Source: Desulfuromonadaceae bacterium (GTDB lineage Bacteria; Desulfobacterota; Desulfuromonadia; Desulfuromonadales; SZUA-540). Taken from it: a DNA stretch of 6,688 bases. The position numbers and the translations under genes are program-made. The first letter of the stretch is position 1; each line of letters begins with the position of its first letter. The notes under the pieces are model-generated. The model had not been told where the DNA came from. It made no database searches and was given only the letters and a program-made list of their open reading frames with translations. The stretch covers positions 1 through 6,688 of the forward strand of contig QKGY01000053.1 of the NCBI GenBank assembly GCA_003250235.1. The letters are read 5' to 3'. Below are positions 1 to 5,025 of this stretch, in pieces.

Positions 1-552
1 TTGTTCTGGCGGCAGAGACCGGGTGGGTGGACCTGGGTGGGGGCGGCATTGGCGGTCGTGGGGCTTTACCTGCTGTGCATGAACGAGCAATTCACCATGG
101 CGTTTGGCGACCTGCTTGTTCTGCTCGGTGCTTTTTTCTGGGCCGGGCATGTGCTGCTCATCGGTTGGCTGTCTCCGCGCATGGAGGCCATCCCGTTATC
201 GTGCATCCAGTTTGCTGTGTGCTCGCTGCTCAGTCTTGCCGCAGCTTTTCTTTACGAGGCCATTACGGTGACTGGGCTTCTGGCCGCCGGTTTACCGATC
301 CTCTACGGTGGACTGATGTCGGTGGGGGTCGCCTACACCCTTCAGGTTGTCGCACAACGCGAAGCCCATCCTGCCCATACGGCAATTATCCTGAGCCTCG
401 AGGGAGCGTTCGCTGCCCTTGGTGGCTGGCTTCTTCTCGGTGAAACCCTGACGTCCCGGGGTTTTCTGGGGTGTGCCCTGATGCTGTTCGGGATGCTTCT
501 CTCCGAACTTTCCGGATTTTTCAAAAAAGATCCGGTCTGTGTCGCGTCCTGA
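1..552 (+). CDS. EamA/DMT-family transporter, C-terminal part (5' end outside window)
   Basis: Inner-membrane transporter of the drug/metabolite transporter superfamily (EamA domain), typically a ten-helix exporter of amino acids or other metabolites. The visible 183 residues hold about six hydrophobic helices. The first, around residues 10-26 after an R-Q-R-P loop, matches the last helix of the first EamA repeat. The rest forms a full second EamA repeat, ending in the usual L-G-E-T-L-T loop and a last helix near residues 153-170. The usual family length is near 290-300 residues, so roughly 110 N-terminal residues lie upstream. The TTG at position 1 is therefore simply an in-frame codon, not the start. 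The gene ends in TGA 46 nt before the convergent DUF2917 gene, with no convincing terminator between. Substrate unknown. Proximity to a MocR regulator suggests, without proof, that the regulator's ligand pathway and this exporter are connected. Confidence 0.9.
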   Translation: MFWRQRPGGWTWVGAALAVVGLYLLCMNEQFTMAFGDLLVLLGAFFWAGHVLLIGWLSPRMEAIPLSCIQFAVCSLLSLAAAFLYEAITVTGLLAAGLPILYGGLMSVGVAYTLQVVAQREAHPAHTAIILSLEGAFAALGGWLLLGETLTSRGFLGCALMLFGMLLSELSGFFKKDPVCVAS

Positions 553-598
553 TTTTATAACGGACTTCCAACTATTCCTCCCTTTGCGGCTGCTGTCG

Positions 599-850
599 CT
601 AAAAGTCTTTGAGATGTTTGCCCGCCAGAATTCTAACCGATCTTGAAAGACCCAGACGGGCACCGCTCCTGGCGGTCAGGACGATATGCCCTTTGTTGCG
701 GACGATAAAAGAGCTCCCCGGACGCAGGATGTGATCCCTTCCGTCGCCGCTCTGGGTCAGCCAGATCGTACCTTCTAGGCATTCCAACTGTTGTCCTCTA
801 AAGTCTCCTTTGAGGCTTACGCTTTCGTTTTTCCCTATCACCAGATCCAT
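599..850 (-). CDS. DUF2917-type small protein
   Basis: Protein of 83 residues with no signal peptide or membrane segment. It is almost all short beta strands: a start like M-D-L-V-I-G-K-N-E-S-V-S-L, then G-T-I-W-L-T-Q-S-G-D-G-R-D-H-I-L, then a G-S-S-F-I-V turn. The W-L-T-x-x-G-D-x-x-D-x-x-L-x-x-G pattern is what I associate with the DUF2917 family, a small cupin-like barrel of unknown function often found beside transcription regulators. The ATG start is supported by an AAGGGGG ribosome binding site (857-863 on this strand) six bases upstream. It is divergent from the MocR-type regulator and shares its control region, which suggests that the regulator controls it. It is convergent with the transporter gene. 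The family call rests on remembered motif shape, not on a search. Confidence 0.75.
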   Translation of the reverse strand: MDLVIGKNESVSLKGDFRGQQLECLEGTIWLTQSGDGRDHILRPGSSFIVRNKGHIVLTARSGARLGLSRSVRILAGKHLKDF

Positions 851-876
851 ACGATGCCCCCTTAAGGTTTTACCTT

Positions 877-905
877 TTTATACAGTGAAATACCCCAGGG
901 TAACA
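877..905 (-). promoter_or_regulatory. Candidate promoter of the DUF2917 gene
   Basis: On the minus strand a TATAAA -10 hexamer (877-882) lies 17 nt from TGTTAC (900-905), a weak -35. Transcription would begin near 870, giving a leader of about 20 nt that contains the AAGGGGG ribosome binding site. The -35 lies inside the left arm of the dyad at 900-935, so a protein bound there would affect this promoter directly. The -10 is good, the -35 poor. Confidence 0.4.
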
Positions 906-935
906 GATACAGGTCGTTGCTTTTGTGTCTGTTAC
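900..935. promoter_or_regulatory. Probable operator: 12-bp inverted repeat in the divergent MocR control region
   Basis: GTAACAGATACA (900-911) and TGTGTCTGTTAC (924-935) are inverted copies with 11 of 12 positions matching, separated by 12 nt, so the arm centres are 24 nt (just over two helical turns) apart. Related half-sites lie around it: ATACAG at 880-885, a perfect inverted copy of CAGATACAG (904-912) as CTGTATCTG at 979-987, and TGTGTC at 955-960. MocR regulators such as GabR are known to bind spaced ATAC-containing half-sites in their own divergent control regions. Binding by the adjacent regulator is inference. Confidence 0.6.
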
Positions 936-945
936 AATTTATGCT
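917..945 (+). promoter_or_regulatory. Weak candidate promoter of the MocR gene
   Basis: TTGCTT (917-922) and TATGCT (940-945) are spaced 17 nt and overlap the right half of the dyad. This is the best sigma-70-like pair on this strand upstream of the regulator. Both hexamers deviate from consensus, which fits a promoter needing help from, or repressed by, a bound regulator. Transcription would start about 90 nt before the ATG. Confidence 0.3.
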
Positions 946-1044
946 TTTTTAAACTGTGTCCATAAATGTGAGGGGGAACTGTATCTGGTTTTAAGGATAT
1001 CCTCCGTGTAGCCTGTGGACAGAGACACGAAAAGGAAGCATTTC

Positions 1045-2475
1045 ATGGCCAATATCCCCCTGTACGAAGAGGTTGCCAGCCGAATTTCCACTCTGGTCGA
1101 AGAGGGGACTTTCCGTCCCGGAGAGAGGGTTCCCTCGATTCGGAATCTGAGCAGGCAGATGCAAGTGAGCATCAATACGGTCAAGGAAGCCTATGGTTTT
1201 CTGGAGGACCGGCGTATTCTGGAGGCCCGACCGCAATCCGGCTATTATGTGTGTCCGCGCCTGCCCGCCCTGCCCAGGGAGCCGGTTGTGTCCGAACCGA
1301 TGCTCCAGCCGGCGGGGGTGAGTGTCGGTGAACTGACCCAGATGATCATGCGCGACATTCTGAACCCGCGACTGATTCAGCTCGGTGCCGCCATCCCCAA
1401 TCCCGAACACCTTCCCGTAACCCGGCTCAACCGTATGCTGTCCATACAGGCCAGACGTTTTGGCGTGCAGAGCGTTTCTTATGCCATACCTCCGGGCTGT
1501 GAACGCTTGCGCAAGGAAGTGGCCCGGCGCATGCTCGGAGCCGGGTGTGCGCTGAGGCCGGACGATATCCTGACGACGACCGGTTGCATGGAGGCGGTTC
1601 TTCTGGCGTTAAAGGCGGTCTGCAAACCGGGTGACACCGTTGCCATAGAAACACCCGCGTACTACAATTTTTTGCAGTTGATCCAGGAGCTGGGGTTGAG
1701 AGCCCTGGAAATACCGGCTTCTCCGAGTGAAGGAATGAGTCTCGAAGCGCTTGGATATGCCTTGGATCACACCCCCGTTCATGCCTGCGTGATGATTTCC
1801 AACTTCAACAATCCCCTGGGCTCCCAGATGCCTGATGAGAAAAAAAAGGAGCTGGTGGCTCTGCTGGCACACCATGAAATCCCTCTTATTGAGGACGATA
1901 TCTATGGGGATCTGGCTTTCTCGGACGAACGCCCTTCGGTCGCCAAGGCCTACGACCGCAAGGGACTGGTTCTGCTCTGTTCCTCGTTTTCCAAGACTTT
2001 GGCTCCCGGCTATCGGGTAGGATGGATCGCTGCCGGGCGTTACCGCGCTCAGGTGGAGAAGCTCAAGCTTGTCACCAATATCGCGTCGGCCACCCCCACG
2101 CAACTGGCGGTCGCGGAGTTTCTGGCTAATGGAGGGTACGACAGGCATCTGCGGTCTATCCGAAGGGATTACGCCCGAAAAGCGGCCCTGATGGGGGAGG
2201 CGATAGGCCGCTTTTTTCCTGAAGGGACGCGGGTCAGTCGGCCGAAGGGGGGCTTTTCACTGTGGGTGGAAATGCCGGAAATGGTGGATAGTCTGGAGCT
2301 TTACGGAAAAGCGGTCAAGGAGGGGATGACCATCGCTCCGGGGCCTATTTTTTCGGCTTCGGGAAAGTACCGTAATTTTGTGCGCCTCAATGCGGCATTC
2401 TGGTCCGAACGGGTGGAAGGCTCAATCGAAGTTCTTGGCAGGCTGGCCAGGGAGCTCAGCTCAGGGAACAGTTGA
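1045..2475 (+). CDS. MocR-type regulator: GntR winged helix fused to PLP aminotransferase fold
   Basis: Cytoplasmic transcription regulator of 476 residues, the usual length for the MocR/GabR/PdxR family. Residues about 5-70 are the GntR winged helix: L-Y-E-E-V-A-S-R-I, P-G-E-R-V-P-S-I-R-N-L-S, then the recognition helix V-S-I-N-T-V-K-E-A-Y and the wing S-G-Y-Y-V. Residues about 105-470 are a fold-type I aminotransferase: N-N-P-L-G near 255-259, E-D-D-I-Y-G near 283-288, S-S-F-S-K-T with the PLP lysine near 317, the Y-R-V-G-W-I stretch after it, and the substrate-binding arginine of F-V-R-L-N-A near 447. All cofactor residues are present, so PLP binding is expected. Its function is likely effector sensing rather than catalysis, though a true aminotransferase cannot be excluded. 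I chose the ATG at 1045 because AAAGGAAG lies six bases upstream; an in-frame GTG at 1015 lacks a good site. Divergent from the DUF2917 gene, and probably autoregulated. Confidence 0.93.
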   Translation: MANIPLYEEVASRISTLVEEGTFRPGERVPSIRNLSRQMQVSINTVKEAYGFLEDRRILEARPQSGYYVCPRLPALPREPVVSEPMLQPAGVSVGELTQMIMRDILNPRLIQLGAAIPNPEHLPVTRLNRMLSIQARRFGVQSVSYAIPPGCERLRKEVARRMLGAGCALRPDDILTTTGCMEAVLLALKAVCKPGDTVAIETPAYYNFLQLIQELGLRALEIPASPSEGMSLEALGYALDHTPVHACVMISNFNNPLGSQMPDEKKKELVALLAHHEIPLIEDDIYGDLAFSDERPSVAKAYDRKGLVLLCSSFSKTLAPGYRVGWIAAGRYRAQVEKLKLVTNIASATPTQLAVAEFLANGGYDRHLRSIRRDYARKAALMGEAIGRFFPEGTRVSRPKGGFSLWVEMPEMVDSLELYGKAVKEGMTIAPGPIFSASGKYRNFVRLNAAFWSERVEGSIEVLGRLARELSSGNS

Positions 2476-2539
2476 CACTCTGCGTCGGTGGCGGTATTAT
2501 CCGCCTGCTCAGACGTATCAACCCAAAGAGGATATCGGT

Positions 2540-2686
2540 ATGACGATGTACGAAGTATCATACGAGATTGATGGTGAAGTCCGCGAACAACTTGTCGAAG
2601 CCGGCACACCGGTTGAAGCTCAGACGAAGTTTCTGCAAAACAAGCCTGAAGGCAATGTGACCGTTCTGTGCGTCGTGCGGCAGTAA
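2540..2686 (+). CDS. Small hypothetical protein, 48 residues
   Basis: I do not recognise this protein. The ATG is preceded, seven bases away, by a good AGAGGA site (2527-2532). The product is 48 residues, acidic in its first half, starting M-T-M-Y-E-V-S-Y-E-I-D-G-E-V and ending V-T-V-L-C-V-V-R-Q. The pattern suggests strand (3-9), strand (13-20), helix (24-34, P-V-E-A-Q-T-K-F-L-Q-N) and strand (40-47), a compact beta-beta-alpha-beta domain with one cysteine. There is no signal peptide or membrane helix. It begins 64 nt after the regulator's stop on the same strand, so it may be read from the same transcript. The frame also extends upstream into the regulator gene, but without a matching ribosome binding site. 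An alternative start is the ATG two codons later. Confidence 0.65.
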   Translation: MTMYEVSYEIDGEVREQLVEAGTPVEAQTKFLQNKPEGNVTVLCVVRQ

Positions 2687-2846
2687 CGCGCCTTCTGTCT
2701 TTTCTCCGCTTCGCTTATCCTTTCAAAGGTTTTCCATCCCGCAGGCTGCAATCCTCCGCTTTCGACCGTCCATCCCGTAGAAATGACTGTTTGTGTCATT
2801 CTCGATGACGCCATCGGTCCAGGTCTCTCAGGGATCCGCTGGTTGC
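2687..2846. other. Intergenic gap between convergent genes
   Basis: About 160 nt, pyrimidine-rich on the plus strand at its left end. The only structure noted is a short inverted repeat, AATGAC (2782-2787) and GTCATT (2795-2800) with a 7-nt loop. It has no T tract, so it is not a convincing terminator for the small gene. No coding signal was found. Confidence 0.5.
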
Positions 2847-2870
2847 AAAAAAACTCAGGCGGTTTCCGCC
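2847..2870 (-). terminator. Intrinsic terminator overlapping the stop codon of the receiver-PilZ gene
   Basis: Read on the minus strand: GGCGG (2866-2870), loop AAA, CCGCC (2858-2862), then TGAG and a run of seven T (2847-2853). The stem is formed by the last coding triplets and the T run follows the TGA stop (2855-2857) at once. The stem is only five pairs but all G-C. The four-base gap before the T tract makes it slightly atypical. Confidence 0.65.
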
Positions 2871-3586
2871 ATGGGCTGAAGGGTACATTCGGTGTGAATG
2901 AAATCCTGGATGCGTCGAATGTCTCTGTCTGGAATTTCTTCGAAGGCAATTCCCACTCCGGCCGGAAAATCCAGTTTGGATTTGCTCTGCTGGGCGTTTA
3001 CCCAGGTGACGCGTCCTTTGCAGCAGGCGGTCTCTTCCGCACCGGGCACAAAAAATTCGAGGGTGACGGGCGTGTCGACGGGAAGAGATTGTGGCGTTTC
3101 GAGAAAGATCCCGCCGGCACTAAGGTTGACGGAGTAGTCATGAAGGGTTTTCTGGTTTTCGATGCCATATCGGACAAGCAGCCGGGATTTTACCCGGGGG
3201 GTTGCACGTTCTGAAAGCTCAAGATATTCCTTGGCTGTCTTACGGACCAAATGCCTGTTCAGCGGGCGTGAGATGACGTGATCGCATCCGGCCTTGTGGC
3301 ACAGAGCGAGTTCCTCCTCCCCCTCCGAGTCGGCAATGAGGATCACGGGGGTCGTGAACAGCTCCGGGTCTTCCTTGATCTTCCTGCAACACTCCGCACC
3401 GCTCATTTCCGGCATATGAAGATCCATGATGACAAGATTTGGCTTCAGCACCCTCATGAGCTTCAGGGCTTCGTTGCCGCTATGGGCCGTCGTGATCTGG
3501 ATGCTTTCACGGGCGAAGAACGATTTTTCCATGTCCAGAAAGAATGTGACGTCGTCAACCAGAAGAATTTTTTTTCCAGTGCTCAT
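2855..3586 (-). CDS. Response regulator receiver-PilZ (c-di-GMP binding) protein
   Basis: Cytoplasmic two-domain protein of 243 residues. Residues 5-125 are a CheY-like receiver: V-D-D acidic pair at 11-12 and phosphoacceptor Asp at 55 in V-I-M-D-L-H-M-P-E-M-S-G. The usual Thr/Ser switch position is Ala (about 85, I-L-I-A-D-S) and the conserved Lys is Arg (107, I-S-R-P). Residues about 130-235 are a PilZ domain with both c-di-GMP signatures: R-V-K-S-R at 131-135, and N-L-S-A-G-G at 154-159 (N-x-S-x-x-G). It resembles the PilZ subgroup abundant in Myxococcus and Geobacter relatives (TIGR02266-like). It probably links phosphorelay input to c-di-GMP, affecting motility, pili or surface matrix; the target is unknown. 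I chose the ATG at 3586 because GGAGG (3594-3598) sits seven bases upstream. The in-frame ATG two codons earlier is only one base from that site, and the TTG at 3625 lies in the palindrome. No kinase gene is adjacent. Confidence 0.92.
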   Translation of the reverse strand: MSTGKKILLVDDVTFFLDMEKSFFARESIQITTAHSGNEALKLMRVLKPNLVIMDLHMPEMSGAECCRKIKEDPELFTTPVILIADSEGEEELALCHKAGCDHVISRPLNRHLVRKTAKEYLELSERATPRVKSRLLVRYGIENQKTLHDYSVNLSAGGIFLETPQSLPVDTPVTLEFFVPGAEETACCKGRVTWVNAQQSKSKLDFPAGVGIAFEEIPDRDIRRIQDFIHTECTLQPMAETA

Positions 3587-3604
3587 TGCCATGCCTCCAC
3601 CGAA

Positions 3605-3630
3605 CGGCTTTGAAAGGAATTTCAAAGCCG
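3605..3630. repeat. Perfect 11-bp palindrome upstream of the receiver-PilZ gene
   Basis: CGGCTTTGAAA (3605-3615), spacer GGAA, TTTCAAAGCCG (3620-3630): all 11 arm positions are complementary. It sits between the ribosome binding site (3594-3598) and the predicted -12/-10 element (3630-3650). It would cover the transcription start near 3624, a classical position for a repressor operator. There is no T tract on either side, so a terminator is unlikely. If transcription starts further upstream it would instead be an RNA hairpin seven nt before the ribosome binding site. Confidence 0.6.
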
Positions 3631-3650
3631 TTATAGCAAATTTTACGCCA
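3630..3650 (-). promoter_or_regulatory. Candidate sigma-54 promoter (-24/-12) of the receiver-PilZ gene
   Basis: Read on the minus strand, TGGC (3650-3647) and TTGCT (3639-3635) are placed with the exact spacing of the RpoN consensus TGGCAC-N5-TTGCW, with GG and GC invariant pairs intact. The start would fall near 3624. The overlapping TATAAC (3635-3630), with CTGCCA 17 nt upstream, is an alternative sigma-70 reading that predicts nearly the same start. No upstream activator site was identified. Confidence 0.45.
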
Positions 3651-3680
3651 CTGGCAGGGCGGAGCGCATGCGTTGGCCGC

Positions 3681-3720
3681 TCCTAAAAAGCAAAAGGCTG
3701 CTTATCGAGCAGCCTTTTGA
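3681..3720 (-). terminator. Intrinsic terminator of the selenoperoxiredoxin-lipoprotein operon
   Basis: AAAAGGCTGCT (3692-3702), 5-nt loop, AGCAGCCTTTT (3708-3718): a perfect 11-bp stem. On the minus strand the 3' arm runs into TTTTGCTTTTT, ending at about 3685. It lies 25 nt beyond the lipoprotein stop codon and closes the leftward transcript. Confidence 0.88.
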
Positions 3721-3744
3721 GGGACATCCAAGCGGAACCCGGAA

Positions 3745-4362
3745 TCAGAGGGTTTCGTAGAAAGAGGGTTTGAGGTATTCGAACGAGGCGACAAAACGGT
3801 CGAAAGCTTTGACGTCTTCCTGATCGTAATCCCTGTCTTTCGGACGCCACTGGGTGTAATAGAATGCCACCACCCGCTCTCCGCGCTTGGCAAAAATGAT
3901 CTTGCTGAAGACCTTGTGTCCTTTGACCGGTTCGAGGCCTTCATTATAGGCGATCAGACCTTCCTGGCCGAAAACGGTTGTTTTCTGCAGTCGCGGTTTT
4001 CCGAACTGCACGCGGGAAGCCCAGAGAAAACGCTTGAAGAACTCATCGGCCCTTTGTTCCAGGTCTCGGGAATAGCCAAATGGTTCTTCGGCATAGGCCA
4101 GGGTGGATTGACAGGGAAACATGCCGCTGCACAGGTTCATAAATGCCAGGGAATAATCCTCCTCGTCCAGTTGAACCAGGTTCCAGGGCGGCGGCGGAGC
4201 CACGAACCGGAATTCGTCCTTCCATGTCGATGTTCCATCCAGATTCGCTACGAGACTGGATTGTTTTTGGGGCTGGTGTTGAACCAGAGCACAGCCGCTG
4301 AAAAGACCCAGGAACGACAGGGCCAGCAGGCCCCCCAATGCGTGCATGACGAGTCGTCTCAT
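3745..4362 (-). CDS. Putative lipoprotein coupled to the selenoperoxiredoxin
   Basis: Exported lipoprotein of 205 residues; I do not recognise the family. The N-terminus (M-R-R-L-V-M-H-A-L then a hydrophobic stretch to L-G-L-F-S-G-C) is a type II signal peptide with the lipid-bearing Cys at 24. Phe at -3 is less usual but tolerated. The mature part has F-R-F-V-A-P-P-P-P-W-N-L near 51-62 and alternating strands and helices, vaguely like the PsbP/DcrB group of small periplasmic lipoproteins. That resemblance is impression only. Two further cysteines, C78 and C84 (C-S-G-M-F-P-C), could form a disulfide. Its ATG overlaps the stop of the peroxiredoxin gene (ATGA), with GAGGAGG seven bases upstream, so the two are translationally coupled and probably act together at the membrane. 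A terminator follows. Confidence 0.82.
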   Translation of the reverse strand: MRRLVMHALGGLLALSFLGLFSGCALVQHQPQKQSSLVANLDGTSTWKDEFRFVAPPPPWNLVQLDEEDYSLAFMNLCSGMFPCQSTLAYAEEPFGYSRDLEQRADEFFKRFLWASRVQFGKPRLQKTTVFGQEGLIAYNEGLEPVKGHKVFSKIIFAKRGERVVAFYYTQWRPKDRDYDQEDVKAFDRFVASFEYLKPSFYETL

Positions 4363-4910
4363 GGGGTATCCTCCTCGGCATGAAGTTGTTTGAGGACCTG
4401 AAGGATCTCGTGATAATTCGGAGAACCGTTGCGGGCATAGCGGATGACCCCGAGTCGGTCAATCACCACCGTCCGGCGTGAGAAGGTCGGCGAGCCGGGT
4501 GGCTGGGAGCCCAGCCACATGCCGAGGTAGCCCGTCGAATTGGACAGCAGAGGGAACGTGAGTCCATATTGCTGGGCGAAATATTTCAAGGTGTCCACGT
4601 TGTCACGACTGATGCCCACGACCTGGGCATTGAAGCGGTCATAGAGGTAGAGGTTCCTCTGATGCCCCTCCATCTCCCCCGTTCAGACAGGGGTGAAGGC
4701 CGCCGGGAAGAAGGTGATGATCAGGTGATGTTTGCCGTAAATATCGCGATCATACGAAAACAGGCTGTCCTGATTGCTGGCCAGGGTAAAAATGGGAGCA
4801 CTGTCACCGACCCCTTTGAGGGGAGGGGCATCTTCCGCCGCCTGGAGAGGCGGGGTGGTAAGCAGGGCCAGAAGAAAGCCCGCCATCAAGAGTTTCATAA
4901 ACCGGTGCAT
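4359..4910 (-). CDS. prxU: Exported selenocysteine peroxiredoxin (in-frame TGA = Sec76)
   Basis: Peroxiredoxin of the AhpC/TSA family, 183 residues with Sec, expected to reduce H2O2, organic peroxides or peroxynitrite outside the cytoplasm. Residues 1-24 form a Sec-type signal peptide (M-K-L-L-M-A-G-F-L-L-A-L-L core, cleavage near L-Q-A/A-E). The catalytic motif is F-F-P-A-A-F-T-P-V-[TGA]-T-G-E-M-E-G, an exact P-x3-T-x2-C peroxiredoxin signature with TGA (4683-4685) at the peroxidatic cysteine. The same frame continues with the rest of the thioredoxin fold: V-V-G-I-S-R-D at 97-103, Y-G-L-T-F-P-L-L-S near 115-123, and the conserved active-site Arg in S-R-R-T-V-V-I-D near 145-146. A SECIS-like hairpin follows the TGA. 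No cysteine exists anywhere in the protein, so there is no internal resolving thiol. AAGGAGG (4920-4926) lies nine bases before the ATG; a second in-frame ATG at 4898 has no such site. A conventional annotation would split this into two short genes. The gene symbol follows the known selenoperoxiredoxins and is used by function, not by proven orthology. Confidence 0.9.
4644..4676 (-). promoter_or_regulatory. Bacterial SECIS element for Sec76
   Basis: On the mRNA, GAGAUGGAGG (4676-4667) pairs with CCUCUACCUC (4653-4644): nine of ten positions pair, including one G-U, with a single A-C mismatch. The loop of 13 nt (4666-4654) begins with GG. The loop starts 17 nt after the UGA. This satisfies the general bacterial SECIS rules known for SelB recruitment: a stem just 3' of the UGA, a small apical loop 16-37 nt away, and a G in the first two loop positions. 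The stem is inside the coding region, as in bacteria generally. Confidence 0.75.
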
Positions 4911-4963
4911 GGACTGATTCCTCCTTGGACATTACGGGTATCCGGGTTAGAAAAGCATCACTA

Positions 4964-4991
4964 AGTCTAGCGGAGAATGGTTGTCTTGCAA
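4964..4991 (-). promoter_or_regulatory. Candidate promoter of the selenoperoxiredoxin operon
   Basis: Minus-strand TTGCAA (4986-4991), a 16-nt spacer and TAGACT (4964-4969). Transcription would start near 4957, about 47 nt before the ATG. It lies in the 115-nt gap after rseP, so the peroxiredoxin-lipoprotein pair can be expressed separately from rseP. No obvious redox-regulator site was recognised. Confidence 0.4.
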
Positions 4992-5025
4992 GCGCGCAGA
5001 TCATCCCCCGGATGTCAGGGACGGG

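Noticed and set aside
512..535. CCGGAT...ATCCGG hairpin with inner T/A runs near the end of the transporter gene
   Set aside because: It lies inside the coding sequence and has no following T tract, so it is not supported as a terminator.
1015..1044. Upstream GTG start for the MocR regulator
   Set aside because: It would add ten charged residues unlike the family N-terminus. The ribosome binding site AAAGGAAG fits the ATG at 1045.
1609..2148. Long minus-strand frame opposite the MocR aminotransferase domain (179 codons)
   Set aside because: It is fully antisense to a well-conserved gene, lacks recognisable domains, and reflects codon bias of the true strand.
3587..3625. Longer start (TTG at 3625 or ATG at 3592) for the receiver-PilZ gene
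   Set aside because: TTG lies within the palindrome and near the predicted transcription start. The ATG at 3592 is one base from the GGAGG site, whereas the ATG at 3586 has ideal seven-base spacing.
4359..4673. Independent small gene starting at the ATG at 4673, separate from 4683-4910
   Set aside because: The ATG lies inside the SECIS stem, has no own signal peptide or catalytic residue, and the protein begins in the middle of a peroxiredoxin fold. A nonsense-mutated pseudogene is also less likely, because the TGA falls exactly on the catalytic Cys and a SECIS-like hairpin follows.
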